Shown piece by piece: positions 1 through 10,517 of a stretch of 60,000 nt of DNA (the stretch's first letter is position 1; each line of letters opens with the position of its first letter). Source of the DNA: Takakia lepidozioides (lineage: Eukaryota > Streptophyta > Takakiopsida > Takakiales > Takakiaceae). The notes beneath the pieces are model-generated. The model saw only the letters and a program-made list of their open reading frames with translations, did no database searches and was not told the origin of the DNA. The position numbers and the translations under genes were made by a program. The DNA lies in NCBI GenBank assembly GCA_030704615.1, contig CM060732.1, forward strand, positions 34,207,053 through 34,267,052, in the 5' to 3' direction.

Positions 1-11
1 ACCTCAACCAC

Positions 12-19
12 TATATTAA
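12..19 (+). promoter_or_regulatory. TATA box of the proline-rich protein gene
   Basis: TATATTAA lies about 150 bases upstream of the ATG at 165. A start about 30 bases downstream would give a 5' leader of roughly 120 bases. This is the only good TATA-like string in front of the gene, but the promoter extends past the window edge. Confidence 0.5.
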
Positions 20-164
20 TCCTCACTTCCCCTCCTGTACTCATCCTCCACAGTCACCCAGCTGACCCAGTTGCAGTAGCAAGTCCACTGAGCTGAACAT
101 AGTAGTACAGATCAAGTTTTGGGGAACTTTTAGCAGGACTTTTAGCTGCAGTTCATTGTGCATC

Positions 165-578
165 ATGAAGTCAGCCCAAGCCATGGCTATAGTGCTCCTT
201 GCTGCAGCTCTTCTGAGCTCCTTGTTGCTGCCTTCTGAGGCAGGAAGGGCAATTGGCGTCCAGAAGGATTTGAGCAGCTTATTACCCAGCTGCTCTCCTC
301 CTCCAGCTCCTGTTGACACTCCTTACACTCCAACCACTCCTGATACTCCTTACAGCCCCACTCCCACATACTCTCCTCCAGCTTATACCCCAGGTTCTCC
401 GCCATATGTGACTCCCTCTAGTCCTTCCCCAGTTTATGAGTCTCCCCATGTTTACCAAGCCCCTCCAACTCCTACCTATTCTCCTGATGTGGCATTGAAG
501 GTCAGCCTGGGTCTAGCTGTCCTTTTTGTTGAAGTTACAAAAAGGCATCTTTTAGATAAACATAAAAAGATACTATAA
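165..578 (+). CDS. Small secreted proline-rich (cell-wall-type) protein
   Basis: The open frame from the ATG at 165 gives about 137 residues. The first 26 or so (MKSAQAMAIVLLAAALLSSL and on to LPSEA) form a textbook secretion signal with a likely cut before GRA. Residues about 45-110 are rich in Pro, Tyr, Ser and Thr with repeated TPYSP, SPPAY and TPTYSP units. Such units are typical of hydroxyproline-rich or PRP cell-wall proteins that are hydroxylated, glycosylated and cross-linked in the apoplast. The last 30 residues lose this composition and become hydrophobic then basic. An AAG/GTCAGC site near 500 could be a splice donor, so the true C-terminus may lie in another exon. No enzyme domain is visible. 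The family is inferred from composition; the exact orthologue is not recognised. Confidence 0.7.
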   Translation: MKSAQAMAIVLLAAALLSSLLLPSEAGRAIGVQKDLSSLLPSCSPPPAPVDTPYTPTTPDTPYSPTPTYSPPAYTPGSPPYVTPSSPSPVYESPHVYQAPPTPTYSPDVALKVSLGLAVLFVEVTKRHLLDKHKKIL

Positions 579-2195
579 TTGTTTGAGAATTTTGAAACTA
601 TGTGGAACTTCTTAACCTCAGAAGTAACCAACAGCCATGATGAGAACCAACGAGTCAGTGTGTGGAGGCTCATCTTCCTTTTCAAGTTATCAAGTTTGCT
701 TTTTATTTTCTCTTCAAACTATTTCTTTCTTACAAGTTTCTTTGTAGCCCCTCTCTCTTCTTGTTTTGTTCTTCCTCTTGTCCCATAAGTAGGCCAAGGG
801 CTGGCATTACAGCGATTGCAGGCTGCATGGAATATTACCCTGTTGGGGAAATCCACAGCCAGCTTGTGGATGAGAGTAAGGCAAGGGAAATATCTTCCCA
901 ATGGGTGCATCTGTATTTACAGTATACTCACCCAAAATTGCATTGTACACATGATAATGTCTGCTACTGCGATTAAGGAGGTGCAATTGCTTTTCAGTGT
1001 GTGCAGCTTCAAAAGAGTGCAAAATGAATGGCTTGCACAAACTGACAGAGGCTTTAGCAATGCAGGAAGGTTAACCACAATCTTTTCACCATAATTGCTC
1101 AATTCAAGTAAGCGCCATGGGCGCCAGGACAGTATACTCTAGAAAATCAGATGGAACCCGCACCACAGTTCTTGAAGGTTTGGTGCTGCTAGTATTATTA
1201 TCCTATGGGAGCGCTCTTGTGTCCTGTACAGTCGTCAAAAGTGCGTCAGCACAGTTACAGGCCTCGCAGGTAAAGTGACGGCTTGAATCACAGACGAGCT
1301 GAATAGTCCAAGTTCAATGTAAGAGAAAGAGAGGGAGAAAGAAGTGAAAATTACAATCTACTACCAGTAGCAGACCAGGGTAGCAAGGTAGAAGGCTAGA
1401 GGAGCAGTTCTCTAACTAAGAAGCAATGGGGAAACAATCCCAAAAACCTTAAGGTTACAGGGGTTGGTTCTAAAGGCACGCAGGAATTCCGGAATTCACG
1501 AAATGACCATCAGAAGAGCCAAAACGACGTGACGACGGGAAGCGGTCGATACATATCGACAGCTCACCCCATCAATTTCATCACATGAACCAAAAATGCC
1601 AAAAGTTGAGGCTGACTGAAAGTAACATGCTTACAAGGTGGTTTTCTTGCTCAGTCAACTGACGTGCCGATGTGACTCCATTCACTGAGAATCTGAGCCA
1701 GTCAAGCTATCTGCAGTGAAAGAACCACTTTCTTCAGAGGAATTCAGCATCGTCGCACTATCGGACTCGAAGGTGTCCATCACCCGTGACACCTTAAGCG
1801 CTGTTCCAAGATCGAAAGATCCTCGTATTCTTTCCATTCTCCTCGTTCTGTCATTGCGCATACAGCAACGGTTGAAGTTCTTGGTTGATTACAGGGACCA
1901 GAAGCTTACTGTTGGAAAACGGTAATTGCCGTTCTTGAGCTATTAACCATACTGTCACGCACTTGTTCTCGCAAACGTTGGTCCTAGAGCTGGCTGTCAA
2001 GACGACCAGCCTCCATGAATCGCAGACATCCATCCCCTGTCTGCTCGGCGACCATACCATACACAAAACTGAGGAAGCAGGCGGGACGTTCTTCTGCAGA
2101 TGCACCAACACACGAGAGAGACACCCCCGCGAGAGAACAGAGAACGTCCCGGCTCCTACCCTTATTGGGCCATTTGACGAAAATACACCACGCTC
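579..2195. other. Intergenic, no gene recognised
   Basis: Short open frames on both strands have no recognisable motifs and overlap one another. No RNA gene, LTR or tandem repeat was seen. The last 250 bases are the upstream region of the U2 gene. Confidence 0.5.
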
Positions 2196-2199
2196 ATAT

Positions 2200-2210
2200 A
2201 TCCCATATCG
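2200..2210 (+). promoter_or_regulatory. Plant snRNA upstream sequence element (USE)
   Basis: ATCCCATATCG differs at one position from the plant snRNA USE consensus RTCCCACATCG. It stands about 60 bases before the U2 start, and its centre is about 36 bases before the TATA centre. That spacing of roughly four helical turns is the one used for RNA polymerase II transcription of plant U1, U2, U4 and U5 genes; polymerase III U6 genes have the shorter spacing. Confidence 0.8.
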
Positions 2211-2237
2211 TTTGCCGCGATGAGAATCTGAAGGGAG

Positions 2238-2244
2238 TATATAA
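2238..2244 (+). promoter_or_regulatory. TATA box of the U2 snRNA gene
   Basis: TATATAA is centred 28 bases before the predicted first base of U2 at 2269, as in other plant snRNA genes. Together with the USE it defines a complete core promoter. Confidence 0.8.
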
Positions 2245-2268
2245 CTCTCATCGCGCTCATCGAACTTC

Positions 2269-2464
2269 ATACCTTTCTCGGCCTTTTGGCTAAGATCAAG
2301 TGTAGTATCTGTTCTTATCAGTTTAATATCTGATACGAGACTCATCGAGTCTCATGATATTAATCTAATTTTTCTCGGGTGCGGGTCCACCCGGCAGCTT
2401 GCTGCCCGGACCCGCGTTCGTCGCCTGGGTATTGCACTACCTCCTCGGCCGGCGCAACCCTCCC
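2269..2464 (+). ncRNA. U2: U2 spliceosomal snRNA
   Basis: The sequence starts ATACCTTTCTCGG and carries the invariant U2 5' domain, including GTAGTA at 2302-2307, which pairs with the intron branch site. Stem-loop IIa follows (TTAATATCTGATA and its partner ATGATATTAA near 2322-2363), then an Sm-type site AATTTTTC at 2367-2374. A strong GC-rich stem-loop III lies at about 2381-2415, and stem IV pairs GGGTATTGC near 2427 with GCGCAACCC ending at 2460. The length of about 196 nt fits plant U2. Variable parts of IIa and stem III keep pairing although their bases are lineage-specific, which argues for a functional copy. The 3' end is placed by length and by the end of stem IV; no perfect plant 3' box follows. 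U2 forms the U2 snRNP that binds the branch point in the nucleus. Confidence 0.95.
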
Positions 2465-2511
2465 GAAGGGCAACCCTAATAAACCAAACTGGATGAATAT
2501 CACTAAGTTGG

Positions 2512-2877
2512 ATGGATGGAAATAGGAAAGTATCAGCATCGATCGATACAAATATCTCAGTAAGTGTGCATTTCATTGATACAGAAGACGACCAAGCATG
2601 CAGTTCAAGCTTGGTAGAGGCGAGGATTCAAAGCGACCGTCGGGGGATTACTACTGATGTCATTCGGGAGGGATACCGACACGGGTTGAGGCCGATGGAT
2701 GGAAATAGGAAAGTATCAGCATCGATCGATACAAATATCTCAGTAAGTGTGCATTTCATTGATACAGAAGACGACCAAGCATGCAGTTCAAGCTTGGTAG
2801 AGGCGAGGATTCAAAGCGACCGTCGGGGGATTACTACTGATGTCATTCGGGAGGGATACCGACACGGGTTGAGGCCG
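2512..2877. repeat. 183-bp unit in perfect direct tandem (two copies)
   Basis: Bases 2512-2694 are repeated at 2695-2877 with no difference seen by eye. The array begins about 50 bases after the U2 gene. 183 is a multiple of three, so one frame stays open through both copies; that open frame is a by-product and not a gene. Perfect identity implies a recent duplication. Confidence 0.9.
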
Positions 2878-3115
2878 GATTATACTTGAAGTAGGCCGCG
2901 ATCTCCCGAGTCAAGACTAATTTGGTTGTTCCTCCGCGATTGTTAGGGAAGTGAATTGTGTGCAAGTGTCTGGCAATCTCTTCGACGTCGACCCAGACAG
3001 TGCTGAGTGTAGACAGGGTGCCCCTCGCGGATCATCTTGCTTTGGATCTATGGAATCATTGCAAGGGAGCTCAATATTTTTTCGGCCCAGCTAGCGGGCA
3101 CACCACAATTTGGTC

Positions 3116-3660
3116 ATGAAGCGACGGGTAGTATGGCGGGGCTGTAAAGAGCAGCGCTGCATCCGATCGATGCTGGAGGCGTTCTTTAAGATTTCCAGCT
3201 CCAGCATCATTAGTTACGGTGCCAAACCTACCAAATGGTTGCCCGGCACATGCAGCAGCTGGGTTCTTCGTCATGAGTATTCTCAAATGCGCTACAACTA
3301 TGCTGACGCTGTACGCGAGGAAGGCAGTGGAGTGGTGGTGGAAACTCCTGACTCACAGGAGACCGTAAGTGGACGCGCTTCATTACCACCTACGCAGGAA
3401 GGGCAGAAGCCACGGGTAGTTGTTTTGGGCTCTGGGTGGGCGGCCTGCCGGCTGCTCAAGCTGGAGATCAACACACGGCTGTACGATGTGGTGGGTGTGT
3501 CGCCACGCAATCACATGGTGTTTACGCCTTTGCTGGCATCCACATGTGTTGGCACTCTGGAATTCCGCTCTGTGGTGGAGCCAGTGGCAGCATCCAGCCA
3601 GCCCCTGATTCCTACTTCTTTCTTGCCCACTGCAATGCCATTAAAACGGAGGAACATAGG
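3116..3660 (+). pseudogene. 5' fragment of alternative (type II) NAD(P)H dehydrogenase, NDA-like
   Basis: The frame from 3116 (more likely Met at 3170) gives a Ser-rich, presequence-like N-terminus. It then shows the dinucleotide-binding signature [15 protein letters not shown] and the very conserved block [20 protein letters not shown]. This is the start of plant mitochondrial rotenone-insensitive internal NADH dehydrogenases, which pass electrons from NADH to ubiquinone. After EPVA near 3590 the homology jumps to the next frame ([12 protein letters not shown]), with a few expected residues missing, so there is a small deletion plus frameshift. The match stops at about 3659, where AG/GTATTC could be an old donor. 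No later NDA exons (second nucleotide-binding domain, membrane anchor) were found downstream. It is read as a truncated, frameshifted gene copy. Confidence 0.75.
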
Positions 3661-6352
3661 TATTCATGTCTGACCTCCCGCGTTTCGTTTGGTTACTGGT
3701 CGATTGATCTCACCCAATGAAGCTCTGCATGCTGCTTGTAACATGTCAGCTCTTCCCTGCAAGATACAGCTGCTCTTCTCCTTCCCTTTTGGAGCAATGC
3801 CAGTGCATTTGGAGCAAAAGGTAAACACAATTCACTGTGATGCAAACCTGCCATGTAATTTTCGCAATAAGTCCAGGGCAGTACAAAATGTCATCTCTAA
3901 CCTCATACTGCAACCACTGAGAGACATTTTTTTTCGAAGCGCAGAAGTCTAGGCTATGTCTAAATATTGGTTTTCCTCAGGTGAATTATCCTTGAATAAA
4001 CCAAACTCTTACCAGCCATTTCCAGAAGAGATTGCAACGCAAGCAGCTCCCTCGGTGAGCAGCTCCCTCGGTGTTGAAGACGTCTACAAATGGTTAATGT
4101 TGGAATCCAAGAACTCCCCGTGGAATTCACTTGTGTGACCTGCCTCCAAGCACCAAGCGCCCCATCCACTGGCATCGTAGTGAACTACTTGACGTGGAGT
4201 ATTCATGGAGGGGAGAGAAAGAGGCAGGAGCCGATAATCTCTTCAGCGGCTTATGATCTCTTCGGCGGTTTCAAGGTCACAGGCACCCACTGATAACCTC
4301 TTGCTCAAGCACACAAAGAAATGTGGAAACCCAAAGAATTTGCAAGACCCGGGAAGTCTTGATTGTTTCTATACTTGGGAGCCCACATGAAAAATTTGCT
4401 TTTACTAAATATAGCCAGGGTGATGTATGCAGCACGGATCGATACTTTTAGCGATCCCCTTCCAGGACGTTATCCAGCCCGCAAATTATCTGACCCTAGC
4501 TTGCTTGTCTAACGGATGTCTTTGGCAAATTTTATTGGTTGAGTCTCATATTATACCTTGGTGGGCGGAAACGCCATGTATGGAAAGTTCAATGTGTATA
4601 TCCTCAAGGTAGAATTAGACTACATTGGGAGTACTGGAATGACATTTTGTTGACATTTTGTGTCCTAGGATATAGGCAATGCCCTTTTAATCTCCAGTAA
4701 CTGGAATATTTGCAGTGAGAGTGCCGTAGACTATTTCATGAGTGTCATACCCTCGTAGATCAAAATTCATCAGTTGGACTTAAAATGGGACTTTACCCTA
4801 GGTAGTAGCTGGCAGAGAGTAGTCCATGAATTATGGCCATCTACCTGATTTTCAGTGTACCCCGCAAGATTTCTGATAACCTGACATTTAATGACGGGTG
4901 ACATTTTCTTTGGAACAGACCGCTCCAGACTATTGGCTTGGCTTAGATCCAGCAACCACCCATGACTCGCTATTTCCACATGGATGGTTAGCTGACAGCA
5001 AAGCCCAACGATCCTGTGTGGGGTGAGTATGAATATACATATTCCATAATTGATGGTTTGGCAACTGATGGAAAGGTCGGCCATGTCTTTGTAAGAATCA
5101 ATCACTGGCCCCAAATGGGGTTTCACGCACTAGGAGCTGGGGGTGGGAGCTTAGCAACATGGTCTATCAATTGATTGATCTTTCTACACTCAAACTTAAT
5201 CACCTAGAAGAACTAATTTTGTGAGTAGATAGATGCTAATGAATTTACTGGAAAAGGATGATGTGAAAATTGAAATCGCAATAGCTAGCGGTGCAATATA
5301 CTTGGCATAACCTTTTCCGCAAATGACATATGAGGTCCATGATGTGTCGCCCATTCCACTTTGCCAAGGCCCACGCATACTTTGTGACCTACAAATCGAA
5401 ATACCCAGTATCAAGACTTTATAGGAGAGACGTCTACCGCAAGTTCGGCCATATGAAAGATTTATGTCACACTTATTGAGGTCTCTATACTGCTTGTTTT
5501 TTTCTATACCTCTTCAACCCCCTTGTCATCTGTCTGGTCCTCTCTAGACAAGTTCATTCCCTTCTCTTTCCATAGACGTTATAAAGTACAATTTCAATTC
5601 ATTTCATTTCTCTTTCCATCTGGGCTTGCTATGGACATGCTTTCTATGATAAAGCACGTTATAAAGTACCATTTCATTTCATTTCATTTCTTTTTCTCAC
5701 TTGTAATATCAGCATCTTAAGCCAGTTCTGTCTTCAGCTGCCTATTGCTTCCATCAAATAGATATAAATTGTTCTTTATGTGTGTCTTATAGTCATGCCA
5801 GGTAAATGAGATTTTGTCATCTTTCGATGTTTGACTCTGTGAGTACGCGACCAAGCACCTGACCAAGGTATGGGGTAAGTAGTGCCAAACGTGCCTTATG
5901 CAGTTGAAGGAAAGGTTATGTTGAGCAGACGACATTGACTTATTTCTAAAGAGCTTTCTGAAGTTGTTGTGAGTCTTTCAGAATGCCTGATCTTACAACT
6001 TGGTGGATCCAAGTGTTTGGACTCCCGAAGCTTCACGGGTGCCGAGCCCAAGGCCGCGACTGCTTATCCCGACGGCTTAGAGGTTCTTTCTTTTCCACAA
6101 TTGTCTTTGTTTTTGCATGCCAAATGCATCTGCAAGTTCTTGGTTGCGATCTGGTAGACAGACGTTCATGTGTGGTTAGCGAGAGCCACTCAGGCTGCCT
6201 GCCTGATATCAATGGGAAATCAGACAACCTCCAGGCAGGTAATGCCTTGGTTGATGACGTTTCCTTGGACTCTGGTAATTTGGAGGAGGACTTAGAACTG
6301 TTGCATGATGATGGTGTCGTGAGGATAGATAGATAAGGAGGGCTCTGTTGTT
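3661..6352. other. Intergenic, no gene recognised
   Basis: Only short unrelated open frames are present. A short near-repeat containing CATTTCATTTC occurs twice near 5580-5700. The frame at 5983-6336 may be leader or gag of the retroelement that follows, but shows no motif. Confidence 0.4.
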
Positions 6353-7099
6353 TTGCCCATAGAATCGAGGATGGCAAAAACTGCGATTCTTCCTATTCAG
6401 ATTAGTGGGGCCATGGAAGTTCAAGGTAGTGAGCCCATGGTGTTGTCTGGTCATGGACAAGATAGAATCGGGTTGGTCTCGGACGCTAGGGCTATTACGA
6501 GCAGTAAGCCGGCCCAGGGTGCTAACGTGAGTTCTAGTGTGCTACTTGTTGTGGATTTCCTTAGTCCCACTCTCAGGGGAGGGAATTTGTTGCCTGCAAG
6601 TGCAGGCGTGCATGTGGGCAGTTTTCATGTGTTGAATGTGCATGGTGTTGTTCAAGGTGGGGGTATCATGATGCCAGGGCCCTCTAGTGTGTCTATTGCG
6701 CCGACTCCTACCATCACAGGTCAATCAGTGGGGGCCCTTTCTGCTCCACAGGCTGGGGTGCCACCACACCTTGTCTCTAGCCAGTCCATGGGTATGTACG
6801 TTGGTAATATCCCTCCTAGTGGTCTAAGATCAGTGTCAATACAATTGTTGGGAGTAGCATCCACTCTTCTCATGAGTGGAATGCCACAAGCCCACTTACA
6901 GTCGACCTACCCTGCTGCTCAGCCAAATGTGGCAACACCTGCTCTCAGCTTACACTGCTGTAGGATCAGCCAGCAATAATAATATGAATTGTAATTCTAC
7001 ATCTAATATTGGATATGTGCATGGTAATACTGCTGCTATGGTTCCTTGTTGCCCTGCTCATGGGTTTGTCCTCCTTGGTCACATTAACCATAGCTTGCA

Positions 7100-7640
7100 T
7101 TGTCATCTGATCCCTCAGTTGACTACTCAACCTTACCCAAAATATACATGGGAAAAGACTTTGATAGATATCTTCAGATGTTTGAGGTCATTGCTGGTGT
7201 CAATGGAGTGCCTGAGAATTTCAAAATGGTGATTTTTAGGATGAGCATGAAAGGACCAGCTCGTGACTTACTACATGCGGCTGTCATAGATGATCCCAGC
7301 CTCAATTGGGCAACTCTGGTGGAATGGGCAAAGACCTTGTTCAAACCTCCTGAGAGGCCTCTAGATTGCTTTGCCAAGCTTTTTGCTAGGACTTACCAAC
7401 CTGGGGAATCTTTGTGGACGTATTACATGGATCTTAAATTTGCTGCTGTTGAAAATATCATAGACCCTGCAGAGAGAGATTGTATGGTTAAAAGGTATTT
7501 TCTCCTTGGGTTGCCCTCCATTGTTCAGAATTAGGCTCAACGACGTCATTTTGTCAATGACAAGACTATGTTAGTAGAAATTAATCTTAAAATGGCAGAC
7601 TTGGCTGACAGCAAATCAATGCAACGTCATGCCAAGTTTC
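7100..7640 (+). pseudogene. Retroelement Gag core
   Basis: The frame encodes a typical capsid-like helical region: LPKIYMGKDFDRYLQMFEVI, then RMSMKGPARDLLHA, then WATLVEWAKTLF, and QPGESLWTYYMDLKF. This order matches plant Ty3 retrotransposon Gag (retrotrans_gag). The frame is stopped by TAG at 7532-7534 and reads on afterwards (AQRRHFVNDKTM), so one stop splits an otherwise continuous domain; a glutamine would fit at that site. The 6353-6979 frame upstream is Gly, Ser, Pro and Val rich and is probably the poorly conserved Gag N-terminus. Gag would package element RNA in cytoplasmic particles. Confidence 0.7.
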
Positions 7641-7666
7641 GAGCTCCAATGGGTTGAGAGCTTGGC

Positions 7667-8020
7667 ATGCCTGCAACATCTTCATCATATGTTCCTCTTG
7701 TCATGACATGCAAAACTGATGATTTTACTCTTCAGGGATTGGCTAATATTGTGGGAAGTCTTAGTGAGTCTGTTGCCACTCAGTTTGCTGCCTTGCCGGC
7801 TCATCAACAGAGGTGGCAGCCTCGACATGGTCAAGGACCAACAGGTGGTAACAATAGAGGTCGAACCCAAACTGGGCAAGCCTATGAGGGTAATCGTGCT
7901 GCCTGTTACATTTGTGGGTCATTTGAACACTGGACAAAGCATTGTCCAGATAGAGCAGGGCTACCAGAGCTGATCAAGAACAAGAAGACAACTAGTGCCT
8001 CTTCCCCTCCTTTAAACTAG
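7667..8020 (+). pseudogene. Retroelement nucleocapsid zinc knuckle
   Basis: The residues CYICGSFEHWTKHC fit the CX2CX4HX4C knuckle exactly, set in a Gln, Gly and Arg rich stretch (RWQPRHGQGPTGGNNRGRTQ) as in nucleocapsid. This continues Gag after the stop near 7657. Knuckles of this kind bind element RNA. Confidence 0.8.
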
Positions 8021-8099
8021 AAAGATCTCGTGGGAAGGGGGCAAGAGGTCCATCATCTACCAACCCTACTTCTTATGTTCCATTCATATCCACGAGCTC

Positions 8100-8489
8100 A
8101 GCTTTCCCTGTGTGATTGATATTGGATGCACCATATCTGCTATACCTTTAAGTGTTGTGAGAATTCTTGGTCTTAAACTATGCCCTGCCATGGGTATTGA
8201 GGTGCTTATTGCAGATGGATCCAGGTATGAGCCCTTAGGATTAGTCACTGTTCCCATCATGATTCATAAAAGGGAGGTTGTGGTGACCTGCATAGTCACC
8301 ATTGGTGATCAATTTCTTCTAGGCCTTGACTGGATGACTGGAACTGGTGCCACCATCAGCTTAGCTGACTACTCCCTTTGCTTTAACAATGGAGAAGGGC
8401 ATGAGGTAGTGGTTCCCTTGAAAGCAGTGAAGATCAAGGCTGGGTCTGCCACAGCCAATTTGTCCAGAGTCCAGGCCCTGGTCAAATAG
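8100..8489 (+). pseudogene. Retroelement aspartic protease, active site altered
   Basis: The protein reads CVIDIGCTISAIPLSVV, then VLIADGSRYEPLG and later QFLLGLDWMTGTGATISL, the standard order of retropepsin in plant Ty3 elements. The expected active-site triad D-T/S-G is D-I-G here, a Thr-to-Ile change that should impair catalysis. The domain ends in Lys then a stop at 8489. A further in-frame piece (8601-8834, with NSTLIRAPLNITIPALTQ) is the linker expected after the protease. Confidence 0.75.
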
Positions 8490-8834
8490 GTACAGCAGAA
8501 CTCTCACTCCAACCTCAATTAGCATGATTTCTACAAATATCAACCTGATCTTCAACTCTTATATCAGTGGCATGTTCCCGGTGCTAGAGATAGGACAGGG
8601 GTGCCCATAGCCATTCCAAAGAATTCTACTCTGATTCGTGCACCTCTCAACATCACCATCCCTGCCTTGACCCAGAAGGTGGTCAAGTCTGGTCTGGCCT
8701 TCTTGTGTCCAGCTGCTCATTTCCTAGAAGTTGAAGGATGGAGGAAGCTGACTATCTTTAAGCATTGCCTGGTAGCCAATGGATCACTACAAGAGATGAG
8801 CGTTTTTAAGACTACGGCTTTTGCAGAGTCATAA

Positions 8835-9390
8835 AACGGCACTAGGTACACGACTACAGAACGCTGAAATGCGTTGCAGTCATTGTTTTATCACTCTGTA
8901 GTAATGGATATCACTACATGACTCCGGAAAGGTAGGGAGCATTGGTCAAACATTGTTGACCACTATGACAAGGATGGTTTGTATGACTCGCGTCCTATGG
9001 AGGACTACACGTGGATGAATTTTCCTAGAATCGTATGACTTCATGACTGAATATGGTTTCAGAGCTCTAATTATACGATTGCATCATTACACGTGTCGTT
9101 TTGAAGGCACATACACGAATGTATTCATCCATTGGGTAAGTTCATTCATCAATGATCAAAGTACAAAAGATTTAAAAATTTCAAAAAGTTGCTTATAGGG
9201 TTGCCAATTAGGGTAGCCGTGAACATGATAGGGCTGGGACTTGGCCTCTTTTTCTGTCTCTCGCCACACCATATGTTTTCTTAGTATCCACAAGCCTAGA
9301 GCATAGAACGCGATGATCGCAGGATGTGCAGGGGCGTGGGATGGTATTCTTGAGCAAATGATGTATGAAGGGCGAGGATATGCACAGCGG
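8835..9390. other. Intergenic, no gene
   Basis: No coding motif was seen. The first short CATTCATCC-type strings appear near 9120-9160, related to the richer field at 10,030-10,340. Confidence 0.4.
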
Positions 9391-9489
9391 GGGCATGGTA
9401 TAGAGGCTTCGGAGACGTATGAGCAAATAATGCGGGAAGGGGTAAAGCCGGACCGGTTGTTTGTGTTTAAAATGCGCGTGCGAGCTTGG
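9391..9489 (+). pseudogene. PPR motif fragment
   Basis: The frame reads EASETYEQIMREGVKPDRLF, matching the helix B and linker of a P/L-type pentatricopeptide motif, then ends at TAG 9490-9492. Intact PPR proteins bind organelle RNA; this is one isolated motif with no start or partner motifs. Confidence 0.55.
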
Positions 9490-9718
9490 TAGCCCTAGAA
9501 AAGGGTAAAGGTCCATGGTGACATTGTCCGAAGGCATCTTCTTCAGTACATTTCACCCTGTTTTTCCCTCTTATCAGAATCGCCCAAAATTTCCATGTTG
9601 AATGGGTATCCAGAAACAGGTAATAGAGACAGTTGTGGCAGTATTGAGGATACAAAGGGAGAGTGTTTGAGAATATGGCCGAACAAACTGTTGTGTCCTA
9701 GAGTGGGATAATCCCGGG

Positions 9719-9800
9719 ATGGAGGCATTGGAGACCTATGTCAAGCAAATGATGCGGGAAGGGGTAAAGGCAGACTTGGTCACGTTTGTAGATGCATGGC
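9719..9800 (+). pseudogene. Second PPR motif fragment, related to the first
   Basis: MEALETYVKQMMREGVKADL then VTFVDAW is another lone PPR motif. It is close in DNA to the fragment at 9391 (shared ATGCGGGAAGGGGTAAAG), so the two are probably duplicates of one ancestral exon scrap. The sequence after it is rich in CACGTCA and CACGCCACG strings and is not PPR. Confidence 0.55.
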
Positions 9801-9839
9801 CTGCAGGGATGCCTCGGCGTGAGCCTGATCATGCGAGCG

Positions 9840-10517
9840 CAACTGCGCTCACGCCACGTCACCTTGCGCCAATGCCACATCACGGGGCTCACTCCACGTC
9901 ATCACACTTGAAGGCCGCGTCAGCACGCGCCCAGGAAGAAGTGGAGTGTATTCCCGCAGATTGGCACCCTTTACCGCGGAAACAAGCTGGACGACATAAT
10001 AAAAGGCAGTGGTCATTCCCACCTGAAAGCAACAGATGAATAAAGGATGGATGAATGTATAGTTGGATGATATAAAGATGGATGAGTGTGAAAAATGAAT
10101 GTAGATGGATGAATGAGGGATGGATAAGAGTCAAATGGATGAATGTGTAATGGATGTTGAACAATGGAAAACATTCATGACAGGAAGATGCATGACTTCA
10201 ACTTTAGACAAATGCACGACGTATATGACATGAGTGTGGCTGGTTTGTGGGGTGGATTAAAGAGTACTGAGGATGAATGTACAGTAGATGTTGAACAAAG
10301 GAAAACATTCATGAATGGAGCACGCATGAATACACTGTAGATGAATGCACAATGGTAAGAATAGTCAGGGAGGTTTGTGAGATGGATTCATACATATTGC
10401 AATTCAAATGAAAGTTGATTATTTGATTATTATATTTTCTAAAGAAACAACTACGGTGGAGGAAGGGGATTCAACGTTTTCCAAAGAGTATAAAACTAAA
10501 TATTAAAAGAACATAGT
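9840..10517. repeat. CACGTCA cluster, then degenerate GGATGAATG field
   Basis: Between 9850 and 9930 several CCACGTCA or CACATCAC strings occur. From about 10,035 to 10,340 the strings GGATGAATG, GATGGATGA and GAATGTA recur irregularly, as degenerate simple sequence. No gene is seen before the minus-strand gene end at 10518. Confidence 0.5.

Larger units (their letters stand above)
6353..8834 (+). mobile_element. Decayed Ty3-like retroelement, gag-protease portion only
   Basis: Gag, a CCHC zinc knuckle and an aspartic protease follow each other in the order of an LTR retrotransposon, broken by stops and frameshifts. No reverse transcriptase or integrase follows; similarity fades after about 8834. 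Paired LTRs were not found. It is different in sequence from the 22.8-35.5 kb element, so it belongs to another family. Confidence 0.7.

Noticed and set aside
156-164. Upstream non-ATG start for the proline-rich protein
   Set aside because: TTG start is not credible in a plant nuclear gene; ATG 165 gives a standard signal peptide.
1851-2345. 164-residue minus-strand open frame across the U2 gene
   Set aside because: Antisense shadow of the U2 gene and its promoter.
2512-2889. 125-residue open frame with a perfectly repeated half
   Set aside because: It is the 183-bp tandem repeat read in a frame that happens to be open; no start context, motif or splice signal.
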